From positions 1 to 42,844 of the forward strand of contig DATFFH010000064.1 of assembly GCA_035250245.1 (NCBI GenBank): a stretch of 42,844 nt of DNA, in the 5' to 3' direction. The notes under the pieces are model-generated. The model made no database searches. It saw only the letters and a program-made list of their open reading frames with translations, and was not told where the DNA came from. The translations under genes and the position numbers were made by a program. Of the stretch, positions 14,922 through 23,506 are shown in pieces. Position 1 is the first letter of the stretch, and every line of letters begins with the position of its first letter. Origin of the DNA: Luteimonas_C sp035250245. GTDB taxonomy: Bacteria > Pseudomonadota > Gammaproteobacteria > Xanthomonadales > Xanthomonadaceae.

Positions 14922-16517
14922 CTAGGGCGTTGCGTCCTGAAGCTCGTATCCGGTCTGCGCACGCAGTTCTCCGCGCCACGGATCCTGCACCCGCACTTCG
15001 ATGCTATGCCGGCCCAACGCCAGATCGGTCGGCAACGCGCCGCGCCACAGATGCGGCGAGGCCTCGGCTTCGGGCGAACGGTCGTAACCGCGCAACTTGT
15101 CGGCGGCATCGTCTTCGACGTTTTCCGCCTGCAAATTCGGATCCGGACGCAGCACCTTGCTCATTGGCTTCCAATCGCCATTGTCGACCCGGTATTCGAC
15201 CCGGCTGTCGTCCCGGCCCATATAGACGTTGGCATAAACGCCCCAGGCTGGATATGCGCCTTTGCGCAAGGCCTTCGGCGCATGCAAGCCGATACCAGTG
15301 TCTTGCGCGGCGCGCGCCGCATGCCAGGCCAGGAAGTAACGGCCGCCGTTCTCGACGCGCAAAGTGGCATAGCCGTTGGGCGTGCCGTCGGCCATGGTCG
15401 CGTCCGGGATGCCGGCCGCATCCTTGAACCCGCTCCAGAACGCGCCGCAGGCGGCGCCGACGTTGTATTCGTGCAGCGGGACGGTCCCGTGCCAACCGCT
15501 GTCCGCGCCGTGGAAAACATGGCGCTGGGTATGGCTGTGCCCGCTGAGCAGGAGCACGTGCGGGAACGGCGCGAGCAATGCGAACAGACGCTCGCGATCG
15601 GCCCGGCGGAAGGTAGGACGCGCCGGATCCGACGATACGTCGAAGAATGGAATATGCACGGCGATCACCAGCAGCTGATCCTTCGGCGCACCGCGCAGAT
15701 AGGCTTCCAGAAAAGCGAACTGGTCTTCGCGCAAGCCGCCGACGTAGGCGGGCTTCTGCCCCGGCAGGTAGATCACATCGTCCAAGCCGACGAAGATCGC
15801 TTCCGGTTCCTCCCAGGCGAACGTATCGGGTCCATACACGTTGCGGAAACTGAGCAACGAGTCTTCGTCGCGCGCCGCATCGAAATCCAAGTCGTGATTG
15901 CCGGCGACGTGCAGCCAAGGCAAAGCGAGCGTTGCGGTGGCGCGATTCATGGCTGGATACAGCGACAGATCGTCGTTGACGATATCGCCCAACGACAAGC
16001 CCAGCCGCGCGCGCTGCTTGCCGGCCAACGGCGCGACAATATCGCGCCTGTAATATTCGACATCGACAGCCGATTTGGGTTGCGGGTCGGCGAAGACCAG
16101 CACGTCCAGGCCCGCAGGACGGGAGCCTTCGCGGCGCAGGGCGAAATCGCGGCACGGGCCCTGTGCAGGCGCGATACCGCCGTATTTCAGTCCTGCCCCG
16201 AGCCCCTGCGGCGGATTGCGCCACAGATCCGGCAGTCCGTCCGTACGCAGCGGTGCGGAGAAACCCGCCGGTTTGATCACGAACACGGTCCGCTCCGATG
16301 CCCCGGCCAGGCCCGAGTAACGGCCCGTGGAATCGGTTTCAACGATGGCCTTGCCATCGGACAAGCGGACGCCCGCCAAGCCGTATTCTCCGGGATCGCG
16401 CAGGTCATTGCCATTGCGGTCCTCGAACACGATGCCGCCATCGCAGGCAGGTAGCTTGGCGATCGCCGGGAACGCGACGGCGGACAGCATCAGCAGGCAA
16501 AATGGCAATGCTTTCAT
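14922..16517 (-). CDS. Secreted calcineurin-like phosphoesterase with N-terminal SdrD-B-like domain
   Basis: A 531-residue protein. Residues 1-20 form a signal peptide (FCLLMLSAVAFPAIA, then KL). Residues about 28-95 read FEDRNGNDLRDPGEYGLAGV and continue as a Cna-B/SdrD-B-like beta-sandwich with an acidic, possibly calcium-binding, loop. The metallophosphatase core follows: FADPQ (142-146), GDIVND (177-182), GNHDLD (206-211) and GHSHTQRH near 335. These supply the Asp, Asn and His ligands of a dinuclear metal site. A C-terminal beta domain completes the metallophos N-core-C layout. It is predicted periplasmic or extracellular, hydrolysing an unknown phosphoester. It is the first gene of a likely two-gene unit with the YdeI-family gene and is divergent from the GGDEF gene. 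Confidence 0.88.
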   Translation of the reverse strand: MKALPFCLLMLSAVAFPAIAKLPACDGGIVFEDRNGNDLRDPGEYGLAGVRLSDGKAIVETDSTGRYSGLAGASERTVFVIKPAGFSAPLRTDGLPDLWRNPPQGLGAGLKYGGIAPAQGPCRDFALRREGSRPAGLDVLVFADPQPKSAVDVEYYRRDIVAPLAGKQRARLGLSLGDIVNDDLSLYPAMNRATATLALPWLHVAGNHDLDFDAARDEDSLLSFRNVYGPDTFAWEEPEAIFVGLDDVIYLPGQKPAYVGGLREDQFAFLEAYLRGAPKDQLLVIAVHIPFFDVSSDPARPTFRRADRERLFALLAPFPHVLLLSGHSHTQRHVFHGADSGWHGTVPLHEYNVGAACGAFWSGFKDAAGIPDATMADGTPNGYATLRVENGGRYFLAWHAARAAQDTGIGLHAPKALRKGAYPAWGVYANVYMGRDDSRVEYRVDNGDWKPMSKVLRPDPNLQAENVEDDAADKLRGYDRSPEAEASPHLWRGALPTDLALGRHSIEVRVQDPWRGELRAQTGYELQDATP

Positions 16518-16674
16518 GGTCGTCGGAATGGGGGCGGCAAGGAATTATGCCGTTTGCCGGACAGTCGATGCGTGCACGATTTGGCCGGATCGGCCCTAGT
16601 GGCCGCGTTGCTCGTATATGAAGCATGCGGAAGGCGTGGGTGTGCGGCCAAGGATTCGGATGCGAGGGGGTGGT

Positions 16675-18519
16675 ATGGGTTGTAGAGGAAACCGAAAGCC
16701 GGTATGGCTCGCGTTGCTATGGCTCCTGCTTTGCGGCGGAGCCTGGGCGCAAGCCGTGCCCGTGCTCGACCTCTCGCCCGGAACGAGCCACAAGGCGCTG
16801 GCCGAATACACGCGCTATCGCCACGACCTCAACGCCAGCGACGATACCGCCAGCGCGCTACGACGTTTGCAAGCGGGCCAGTTCTCGCCATTGCCCGGCG
16901 GCAAGCACGAGTTCGGCTTCCAGCAGGGCGCGTACTGGTTTCATATCGGCATCGTCAACCACAACCCGAAGCAATTGCGCTGGCTGCTGGTCCAACGCTA
17001 TGCGCTCAGCGACTACATCGACGTTTATACGCGCTATCCCGACGGACGCGTGACGCACCACGCCGGCGGCGATGCCCTGCCCTTCGAATCGCGCAGTATC
17101 GGTTACCGGCATCCGAATTTCTGGATCGATCTGCCGGAAGGGCAACGCGTGGATCTGCTGGTGCGCATCCAGAGCCAGAGCTCGATGCAAGTGCCGCTGG
17201 ATTTGTACACGCCCGATGCTTTCGTCGACTTGACCCGTGACGCGCAGCTGGCGATCGGACTTTATTACGGCATCCTCACCGCGCTGTTCTTCTACAACCT
17301 GGTGCTGTGGCTGACGCTGCGCGATTCGGGCTACTTCTGGTACCTGTTCCATATTTCCGCGTTCGGCATGGTGCTGTTCACACTGAACGGACTCGGCTTC
17401 GAATATCTGTGGCCGAATTCGCCGTGGCTGGCCGACAAGTCGGTGCCTTTGTCGATCTGTTTGGCGCTGATCGGCATGCTGCAGTTCGCGCGGATATTCC
17501 TGGAACTTCCGGACCGCTGGCGCTTCGGCAATGCGGTGGCCTTGGCTTTGATCGGCTTCTTCGTGCTGCTGGGCGCAGCGTCGTTGGAACTGCCCTATCG
17601 CGTTTCGATCGTGATCGCGACCAAGGCGGTACTGTTCGGGGTGGCCTGGATCGCGATCGCCACGGTGGTGGTCTTACGCCGCGGCTACGCTTCGGCCTGG
17701 CTGTTCCTGATCGCCTGGGCCCTGTTCCTGCTCGGCACGACCACCTTCAGCCTGGTCGCGTTCGGCATCCTGCCCAAGACGTTCTACACCGAATACGGCG
17801 TGCAGATGGGCTCGGCGCTGGAAATGCTGCTGCTGTCGATCGCGCTGGGCCGCCGCTACGCCTCGCTGCGGCACGAGAACGAACGCATCGTCAGCGAAGC
17901 CAACCTGCGCCTGGAGCGCAAGGTTGCCCAACGCACCCAGGAATTGCGCGGCACCTTGGCGCAGTTGGAAGACGCGCACGGCCGACTGCGCGATTCCAGC
18001 CGCCGCGACGGCTTGACCGGGCTGTACAACCGCACCCATTTCCGCGAAGCCTTCGAAGACCTGTTCGCGGAAAGCCTGGACAGCGGCCGGCCGTTGTCTT
18101 TGTTGATGATCGACTTGGATCACTTCAAGAACATCAACGATCGTTACGGGCATTTGGTCGGCGACGACTGCCTGCGCTGGGCCGCGCACCGGATCGGCGA
18201 CACGCTGCGGCCGCACAAGGCCCTGCTGGCGCGCTTCGGCGGCGAGGAATTCATCGTCGGCCTGCCTGGCCACGACCTGGCGGCAGCGGCCGAAGTCGGC
18301 GAAACCCTGCGCCGGCAGCTGCAACAGGAACCCTGCATGGTACGCGGCCACCAGATACGTATTTCAGCCAGCATCGGCGTGCACGCGGTGCAGTCGACGC
18401 AGGACCCGGCCAACAGCATCGACGCGGCTCTGATGGCCGCGGACTTGGCGCTGTATTCGGCCAAAGCCAAGGGACGCGACCGGGTTTGCACGTCGAGTCC
18501 GGCGTTCCTGCCAATGTGA
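16675..18519 (+). CDS. 7TMR-DISM membrane diguanylate cyclase (GGEEF)
   Basis: About 614 residues from ATG 16675, chosen because a strong GAGGGGG ribosome site (16664-16670) precedes it. An in-frame ATG at 16618 would add 19 arginine-rich residues. A signal peptide (PVWLALLWLLLCGGAWA, then QA) leads into a periplasmic 7TMR-DISMED2-type sensor domain (about 30-185). Seven hydrophobic helices follow (about 190-393), then a coiled coil with LERKVAQRTQELRGTLAQLE, and a GGDEF domain (about 442-610). The domain has DGLTGLYNR, DLDHFKNINDRYGH and RFGGEEF at about 522-526, so it should make cyclic di-GMP. The Arg upstream is one position out of register for an RxxD inhibitory site. It probably senses an extracytoplasmic ligand such as a carbohydrate. 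Confidence 0.93.
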   Translation: MGCRGNRKPVWLALLWLLLCGGAWAQAVPVLDLSPGTSHKALAEYTRYRHDLNASDDTASALRRLQAGQFSPLPGGKHEFGFQQGAYWFHIGIVNHNPKQLRWLLVQRYALSDYIDVYTRYPDGRVTHHAGGDALPFESRSIGYRHPNFWIDLPEGQRVDLLVRIQSQSSMQVPLDLYTPDAFVDLTRDAQLAIGLYYGILTALFFYNLVLWLTLRDSGYFWYLFHISAFGMVLFTLNGLGFEYLWPNSPWLADKSVPLSICLALIGMLQFARIFLELPDRWRFGNAVALALIGFFVLLGAASLELPYRVSIVIATKAVLFGVAWIAIATVVVLRRGYASAWLFLIAWALFLLGTTTFSLVAFGILPKTFYTEYGVQMGSALEMLLLSIALGRRYASLRHENERIVSEANLRLERKVAQRTQELRGTLAQLEDAHGRLRDSSRRDGLTGLYNRTHFREAFEDLFAESLDSGRPLSLLMIDLDHFKNINDRYGHLVGDDCLRWAAHRIGDTLRPHKALLARFGGEEFIVGLPGHDLAAAAEVGETLRRQLQQEPCMVRGHQIRISASIGVHAVQSTQDPANSIDAALMAADLALYSAKAKGRDRVCTSSPAFLPM

Positions 18520-18533
18520 GGCTTGTGTTTTTT

Positions 18534-18625
18534 GTAGGAGCGGCTTTAGCCGCGAGCTTTCTCTCTCGAAATCGCTGTGATGCCGTGATTTTAAGGAAAG
18601 AGCTCGCGGCTAAAGCCGCTCCTAC
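18534..18625. repeat. Paired GTAG element, family F, copy 1
   Basis: The left arm begins GTAGGAGCGGCTTTAGCCGC at 18534. The right arm (18601-18625) is its inverted copy, ending GCCGCTCCTAC. The arms are about 40 bp apart and each forms its own hairpin (GCGGCTTTAGCCGC). The element sits between the convergent GGDEF gene and hisIE and may act as a bidirectional terminator. Further copies are at 36566-36644 and 41434-41529. Confidence 0.85.
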
Positions 18626-18634
18626 GAAAGGCGC

Positions 18635-19249
18635 TCATACGCGATTACGCAGTGTCGCGGTCAAGTCGCCGAGCCCCAGACCGCGCGAACGCAGCAGCAC
18701 CAACAAGTGATAGGCCAGATCGGCAGCTTCGTCCAGCAACGCCGCATCGTCGCCGACGACGGCAGCCAAGGCGGTTTCCACGCCTTCTTCGCCCACCTTT
18801 TGAGCCATGCGCGCCACCCCACTGTCGAGCAGCTTCGCGGTATAGCTGCCCTCGGGACGTTCGCGCTGGCGTCGAGCGATCAGCGCATCCAACTCGGCCA
18901 AAGCCGCGGCCGGCGCATCCGCAAAGCAGCTCGTGCGGCCCAAATGGCAGGTCGGCCCTTGCGGGCGCGCCTGGACCAGCAAGGTATCGCCGTCGCAATC
19001 GGCTTCGACAGAAACGAGGGCCAGGCGATGGCCCGAGCTTTCGCCCTTGGTCCATAGCCGCGCCTTGCTGCGGCTGTAGAACGTCACCAGACCGCTCTCG
19101 ATCGTGCGGGCGAGCGCCTCTCGCGACATGTAACCCAGCATCAGCACGCGCTGATCGTCCGCGTCCTGCACGATCGCGGGCAACAATCCGCCTTCGCGCG
19201 CATCGGGCGAGCGCGACCAAGCCAAGTCTTCGATCCGTTCAAGCCGCAT
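18635..19249 (-). CDS. hisI: Bifunctional phosphoribosyl-AMP cyclohydrolase / phosphoribosyl-ATP pyrophosphatase (HisIE)
   Basis: A 204-residue fusion catalysing steps 2 and 3 of histidine biosynthesis. The N-terminal HisI domain has MLGYMSREALART, FYSRSKARLWTKGESSG, the metal-binding DCDGDTLLVQA and GPTCHLGRTSCF. The C-terminal HisE domain (about 115-204) has KLLDSGVARMAQKVGEEGVE, with its acidic Mg-binding helix, and DEAADLAYHLLVLL. The start overlaps the end of hisF by 11 bp. It is the last gene of the his operon and is followed by a GTAG palindrome. Confidence 0.96.
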   Translation of the reverse strand: MRLERIEDLAWSRSPDAREGGLLPAIVQDADDQRVLMLGYMSREALARTIESGLVTFYSRSKARLWTKGESSGHRLALVSVEADCDGDTLLVQARPQGPTCHLGRTSCFADAPAAALAELDALIARRQRERPEGSYTAKLLDSGVARMAQKVGEEGVETALAAVVGDDAALLDEAADLAYHLLVLLRSRGLGLGDLTATLRNRV

Positions 19250-20015
19250 GGCGCACCTCGACCCCCTGCCCGCGCAGGAATGCTTTCAGCTCCGGAATAC
19301 GGACGGCACCCGAATGGAACACGCTCGCGGCCAGTGCGCCGTCGACGTCGGCTTCGCGGAAAACGCCTTCGAAATGGGCCGCATCTCCGGCCCCGCCCGA
19401 GGCGATCAGCGGCACCGCGCACACTTCGCGCACAGCGCGCAGCTGGACGATGTCGTAACCGTCACGCACGCCGTCGCTGCCCATGCAATTGAGCACGATT
19501 TCGCCGGCGCCCAGGCGCTGCGCCTCAATCGCCCAATCCAGCGTACGCCGGCCCGGCGCGCGCATCCGCTGCGGATCGCCGGTGTGGCTGCGCACGCGCC
19601 ATTCGCCGTCGGCTTCGCGCAGGGAATCGATCCCGACCACCACGCATTGCACGCCGAACGCGTCGGCCAATTCGGAAATCAGCGCCGGACGCTGCAAAGC
19701 TGGCGTGTTGATCGAAATCTTGTCGGCGCCGGCGTTGAGCGCGCGCCGCGCCGAATCCACATCGATTATGCCGCCGGCCACGCAGAACGGGATGTCCAGC
19801 ACTCGCGCCACGCGCTCCACCCAGGCCGGGTCGACGCTGCGGCCTTGCGGACTGGCACCGATATCGTAGAAAACCAACTCGTCCGCGCCCGCGTCGCGAT
19901 AACGGGCGGCGAGATCGACGATATCGCCCATGTCGACGTGGTCGCGGAAGCGCACGCCTTTCACCACGCGGCCGTCGCGCACGTCCAGACAGGGGATGAT
20001 GCGCCGACTCAACAT
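19239..20015 (-). CDS. hisF: Imidazole glycerol phosphate synthase cyclase subunit
   Basis: 258 residues, the standard HisF size, from ATG at 20015. Longer readings run into hisA in another frame. It is a (beta/alpha)8 barrel with catalytic Asp11 (IPCLDVRDGRVVKG) and Asp130 (VVVGIDSLRE). Phosphate-binding loops are VAGGIIDVDSA and LIASGGAGDAAHF. It uses ammonia delivered from HisH to convert PRFAR to imidazole glycerol phosphate and AICAR. The start overlaps the hisA stop. Confidence 0.97.
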   Translation of the reverse strand: MLSRRIIPCLDVRDGRVVKGVRFRDHVDMGDIVDLAARYRDAGADELVFYDIGASPQGRSVDPAWVERVARVLDIPFCVAGGIIDVDSARRALNAGADKISINTPALQRPALISELADAFGVQCVVVGIDSLREADGEWRVRSHTGDPQRMRAPGRRTLDWAIEAQRLGAGEIVLNCMGSDGVRDGYDIVQLRAVREVCAVPLIASGGAGDAAHFEGVFREADVDGALAASVFHSGAVRIPELKAFLRGQGVEVRHAA

Positions 20016-20758
20016 GCCAGCGCCTCCCCCAGTTCGATCGACCCTTCGAGCAAGGATTTGCCCAGCACGATGCCGGCGCAACCCACGCGACGCGCTTCGC
20101 GCACATCGCCGATGTCGCGCGCGCCGCCGGACGCTTGTACGGCGATTTGCGGAGCCCACTGGCGCAGCAATGCGTAAAGATCGAAATTCGGTCCGGACAG
20201 CATGCCGTCGCGGGCGATGTCCGTGCACAGCAGGTGCCGCAAGCCATTGCGTGCGTAGAAGCGCACCAGGTCGGCTAGGCTGCGTTCGCCTTGCCGCGTC
20301 CAACCGTGGGTGGCGGGAAACCAGCGTCCATCATCGGCACGGCGTGCGTCGAGCGCGACGGTGATCCTGTTCTGGCCATAACTGCGCAACCAGCCGGCTA
20401 CCCGCTCGGGTTCGTTCGCCGACAAGGAACCGACCACGATCCTGTCCGCACCGGCGGCGAACAAGCGATCGACGTCGCCCTCGTCGCGCACGCCGCCGCC
20501 GGTCTGCACCGACAAACCCGTCTGCGTCTTGATCGCCCGCAACAATGCCGACAACGTGTAGCCGCCCGCGCGCGCCGCATCCAGATCGACCAGATGCAGC
20601 CAGGCCGCGCCTACCGCTGCATATGCTTGCGCCAAGGGCAAGGGCTCCTGCGCGTACGGCGTCTCGCGCGCGTAATCGCCCTGGGCCAGGCGCACGACCC
20701 GGCCGCCGCGTACGTCGATGGCCGGATAGACCTGAAAAACGGCGTTGCGCGCAATCAT
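20009..20758 (-). CDS. hisA: Phosphoribosylformimino-AICAR-phosphate isomerase (ProFAR isomerase)
   Basis: 249 residues from ATG 20758, which overlaps the hisH stop in an ATGA arrangement. An in-frame start 14 codons upstream is unlikely. The barrel shows duplicated half-barrel phosphate sites. Catalytic Asp15 is in VYPAIDVRGGRVVRL and the second catalytic Asp is in ITVALDA. QTGGGVRDEGDV and VQASGGARDIGDV are the phosphate loops. It converts ProFAR to PRFAR. Confidence 0.96.
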   Translation of the reverse strand: MIARNAVFQVYPAIDVRGGRVVRLAQGDYARETPYAQEPLPLAQAYAAVGAAWLHLVDLDAARAGGYTLSALLRAIKTQTGLSVQTGGGVRDEGDVDRLFAAGADRIVVGSLSANEPERVAGWLRSYGQNRITVALDARRADDGRWFPATHGWTRQGERSLADLVRFYARNGLRHLLCTDIARDGMLSGPNFDLYALLRQWAPQIAVQASGGARDIGDVREARRVGCAGIVLGKSLLEGSIELGEALAC

Positions 20759-21354
20759 GGCCGCCACGCGAGAAAATTTCGCAACAGCTTGGCGCCGCAA
20801 TCGGCCGAACGTTCCGGATGGAATTGCGCGCCGCAGTACAGGCCGCGTCTTACGATCGCCGTGAAGCGATCTCCATGTACCGCCGCAGCCAAAGTATCCG
20901 CGCCGACCGGTGCCGCATAGCCATGCACGAAATAGGTGCTATCGCCTTCGCCTATGCCTTCCAGCAACGGATCCTCAGCGACTTCCACCAAAGCGTTCCA
21001 TCCCATGTGCGGAATACGCACCGCGGAGCTCGGCGACATCTTCCTCACCCGCCCCGGAATCGCGCCCAGGCACGCTGTATCGCCCTCGTCCGAGGACTCG
21101 TACAGCAATTGCATGCCCAGGCAGATACCGAGCACCGGCACGGCGGCATCGCGCAGCGCCGTGTCGAAGCCGCGTTCGCGCAGCGCCGCCATGGCCGGCG
21201 CCGCCGCGCCCACACCCGGCAGGACGATGCGATCGGCATCCGCCAGTTCCTCGGCATCGCGCACGATCCGCGGCACCGTACCGAGACGCTCCAGCGCATA
21301 GCGCACCGAGCCCAGGTTGGCGCCGCCGGCGTCGATCAAAGCGACTCGGGTCAT
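20755..21354 (-). CDS. hisH: Imidazole glycerol phosphate synthase glutaminase subunit
   Basis: A 199-residue class I glutamine amidotransferase. The nucleophile Cys78 is in LGICLGMQLL, and His179 and Glu181 in QFHPERS complete the triad. The oxyanion region is VLPGVGA. HMGWN and YFVHGY are typical HisH sequences. It supplies ammonia to HisF. It overlaps hisB and hisA by 4 bp on each side. Confidence 0.97.
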   Translation of the reverse strand: MTRVALIDAGGANLGSVRYALERLGTVPRIVRDAEELADADRIVLPGVGAAAPAMAALRERGFDTALRDAAVPVLGICLGMQLLYESSDEGDTACLGAIPGRVRKMSPSSAVRIPHMGWNALVEVAEDPLLEGIGEGDSTYFVHGYAAPVGADTLAAAVHGDRFTAIVRRGLYCGAQFHPERSADCGAKLLRNFLAWRP

Positions 21355-22424
21355 AGCACGCCCTTGGTGCTGGGCAATGCCGAACCTTCGCGCTTGATCG
21401 CCTGTCGCAACGCGCGTGCGGTCGCCTTGAAGCAGGCTTCGACCTTATGGTGATCGTTGTCGCCCTGCACTTTCAAATTCAGATTGAGCCCCGCGGCATC
21501 GCACAGCGAGCGGAAGAAGTGCGGCACCAGTTCGGTCGGCAGATCGCCGACGCGTTCCCGCCGGAATTCGCCGTCGAACACCAGATAAGGCCGGCCGCCA
21601 AAATCCAATGCGACGCTGGCCAGGCTCTCGTCCATCGGCAAGGTGAAGCCGTAACGGCCGATGCCGCGCTTGTCGCCCAAGGCTTCGCGCAAGGCTTGGC
21701 CCAAAGCTAGCGCGGTGTCCTCGACGGTGTGGTGCTCGTCCACGCGCAGATCGCCATCGACGCGGATTTCGAGGGCGAAGCCGCCATGTTTGCCGAGTTG
21801 CTCAAGCATGTGATCGAAGAACGGCAGGCCGGTTTCGATGCTCGGCTCGGCTTCGCGGTCCAGGTCCAGTTCCACCCGGATCCGCGTCTCGCGCGTGTCG
21901 CGCCGCACGCAGGCGCGGCGCGGCGCGTCCGCCAAGGCGTGCGCGATGCCCGGCCAATCCCACTCGCCGCCGAATTGGGGCGTACGCAATTGAAACCCGC
22001 GGATGCCGAGATTGGCGGCGAAGGCTAGATCGGTTTCGCGGTCGCCGACCATGGCCGAACGCGCCCAGTCGATGCCGCGGTCTTTCAGATACGGCAGCAC
22101 CAGGCCCAGACCAGGCTTGCGCGTGGGCTTGTTCTCTTCTGGCAGGCTGTCGTCGATCAGCACGTCGCGAAAGCGAATGCCCTGGCTTTCGAACACTTGC
22201 ATCATCAGCCGCTGCGGGCCGTCGAACGACGCGCGCGGAAAACGCTCGCTGCCCAGCCCGTCCTGGTTGCTGACGATCACGAACTCGTAGCCGGCATCGC
22301 GCAATTTCAGCAACGCGGGGATCGCGTTAGCGACGAAGCGAAGTTTATCGTAAGCGTCGATCTGGAAATCGGCCGGCTCCTCGATCAAGGTACCGTCCCG
22401 GTCGACGAACAGGATCGGTTTCAT
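21351..22424 (-). CDS. hisB: Bifunctional histidinol-phosphatase / imidazoleglycerol-phosphate dehydratase
   Basis: 357 residues from ATG 22424, which overlaps the hisC stop. The N-terminal HAD phosphatase domain has motif I FVDRDGTLIEEP (Asp8, Asp10), VSNQDGLG and SAMVGDRETDLAFA. The C-terminal IGPD domain (about 168-357) has GLPFFDHMLEQLGKHGGF, the metal-binding DEHHTVEDTALALGQAL, and DNDHHKVEACFKA. This two-domain HisB is the form found in enterobacteria and xanthomonads. It catalyses the dehydratase step and the histidinol-phosphate hydrolysis step. Confidence 0.97.
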   Translation of the reverse strand: MKPILFVDRDGTLIEEPADFQIDAYDKLRFVANAIPALLKLRDAGYEFVIVSNQDGLGSERFPRASFDGPQRLMMQVFESQGIRFRDVLIDDSLPEENKPTRKPGLGLVLPYLKDRGIDWARSAMVGDRETDLAFAANLGIRGFQLRTPQFGGEWDWPGIAHALADAPRRACVRRDTRETRIRVELDLDREAEPSIETGLPFFDHMLEQLGKHGGFALEIRVDGDLRVDEHHTVEDTALALGQALREALGDKRGIGRYGFTLPMDESLASVALDFGGRPYLVFDGEFRRERVGDLPTELVPHFFRSLCDAAGLNLNLKVQGDNDHHKVEACFKATARALRQAIKREGSALPSTKGVL

Positions 22425-23506
22425 GCGGCCGCCTCGACCGCGCGCAACGCGGCCAGCGCGGCATCGTTCTGTTCCGGCGTGCCGACCGTGATCCGCAACG
22501 CGTCGCCGAGTTGCGTCATCGCTCGCATATCGCGAACGACAACGCCGGCCGCCAGCAGACGAGCGAATGCGGTTTCCACGTCGATGAAGCGGACCAACAG
22601 GAAATTGGCCTGGGACGGATAGACGCGGCTCACTTCGGGCAATTCCGCAAGCAAAGTCGCGAGCCGCGAACGTTCGCGCCGCGTTTCGCCGACCCGCGCC
22701 TTCGTCGCGGCCAAGGCCGGCGGCGTAAGCGCCGCCAACGCCTGCGCCGAGCAAGGCTCGGGTACCGGATATGGCGCTTGGCATCGGCGCAAAGCCTCGA
22801 TCAGTTTCGGCTCGCCGATCGCGCAGCCTATCCGCACCGCGGCCATGGCATGGGCCTTGGACAGCGTGCGCAAGACGACGATGTTCGGCTCGTCCGCGGC
22901 GGCCTCGACCAAGGAGTCCGTATCGGCGAACTCGATGTAGGCTTCGTCGACAACCACGATCGCCCTGCCCTGCAGACGGCGCGCCAAACCGATGACCGAC
23001 TCTGTGGACGACACGCCGCCGGCAGGGTTGCCGGGCGAGCATACGAAAACCAGTTTGACCGCCTGCGCGATCGCCGCCTCTGCGACTTCGCCGAAATCCG
23101 TTCTGAAGTCGACAGTGTCTTCTCGTAACGGCACTTCGACCAGGCGCGCGCCCTGCAAACGAGCGCAGACCGCGTACATACCGAACACCGGCGGCGCGAC
23201 CAGCACGCCGTCGATTCCCGGCCGGCAGAACGCGCGCACCAACAGGTCGATCGCCTCGTCGCTGCCGCGGCCGATCAGCAAGCGCTCCGGCGCGCAACCG
23301 TACAGCGTCGCCAAAGCCTCGCGCAGCCGCTGCGGCTGCGGCTGCGGATAACGGCGCAAGCGGCCATCGGCATCCGTCGAAGCGGCACGGACGGCTTCGT
23401 TGGCGTTGAGCCAGATCTCGCCCCGCGCCGTTTCGCTGCGCGCGGAACGGTAGCCGGAGAAATCGCGCAGATCCTCGCGCAGCAGGCGCAATACGCTGTC
23501 GTTCAT
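22421..23506 (-). CDS. hisC: Histidinol-phosphate aminotransferase
   Basis: A 361-residue fold-type I PLP enzyme from ATG 23506. LNANEAVRA near the N-terminus, CSPGNPAGG (Asn160), VVDEAYIEFA (Asp188), the Schiff-base Lys217 in RTLSKAHAMAAVRIG, and the C-terminal NFLLVRF are all present. It transaminates imidazole acetol-phosphate with glutamate. The usual LNENE-type motif reads LNANE, a minor change. It overlaps hisB and hisD by 4 bp each. Confidence 0.96.
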   Translation of the reverse strand: MNDSVLRLLREDLRDFSGYRSARSETARGEIWLNANEAVRAASTDADGRLRRYPQPQPQRLREALATLYGCAPERLLIGRGSDEAIDLLVRAFCRPGIDGVLVAPPVFGMYAVCARLQGARLVEVPLREDTVDFRTDFGEVAEAAIAQAVKLVFVCSPGNPAGGVSSTESVIGLARRLQGRAIVVVDEAYIEFADTDSLVEAAADEPNIVVLRTLSKAHAMAAVRIGCAIGEPKLIEALRRCQAPYPVPEPCSAQALAALTPPALAATKARVGETRRERSRLATLLAELPEVSRVYPSQANFLLVRFIDVETAFARLLAAGVVVRDMRAMTQLGDALRITVGTPEQNDAALAALRAVEAAA

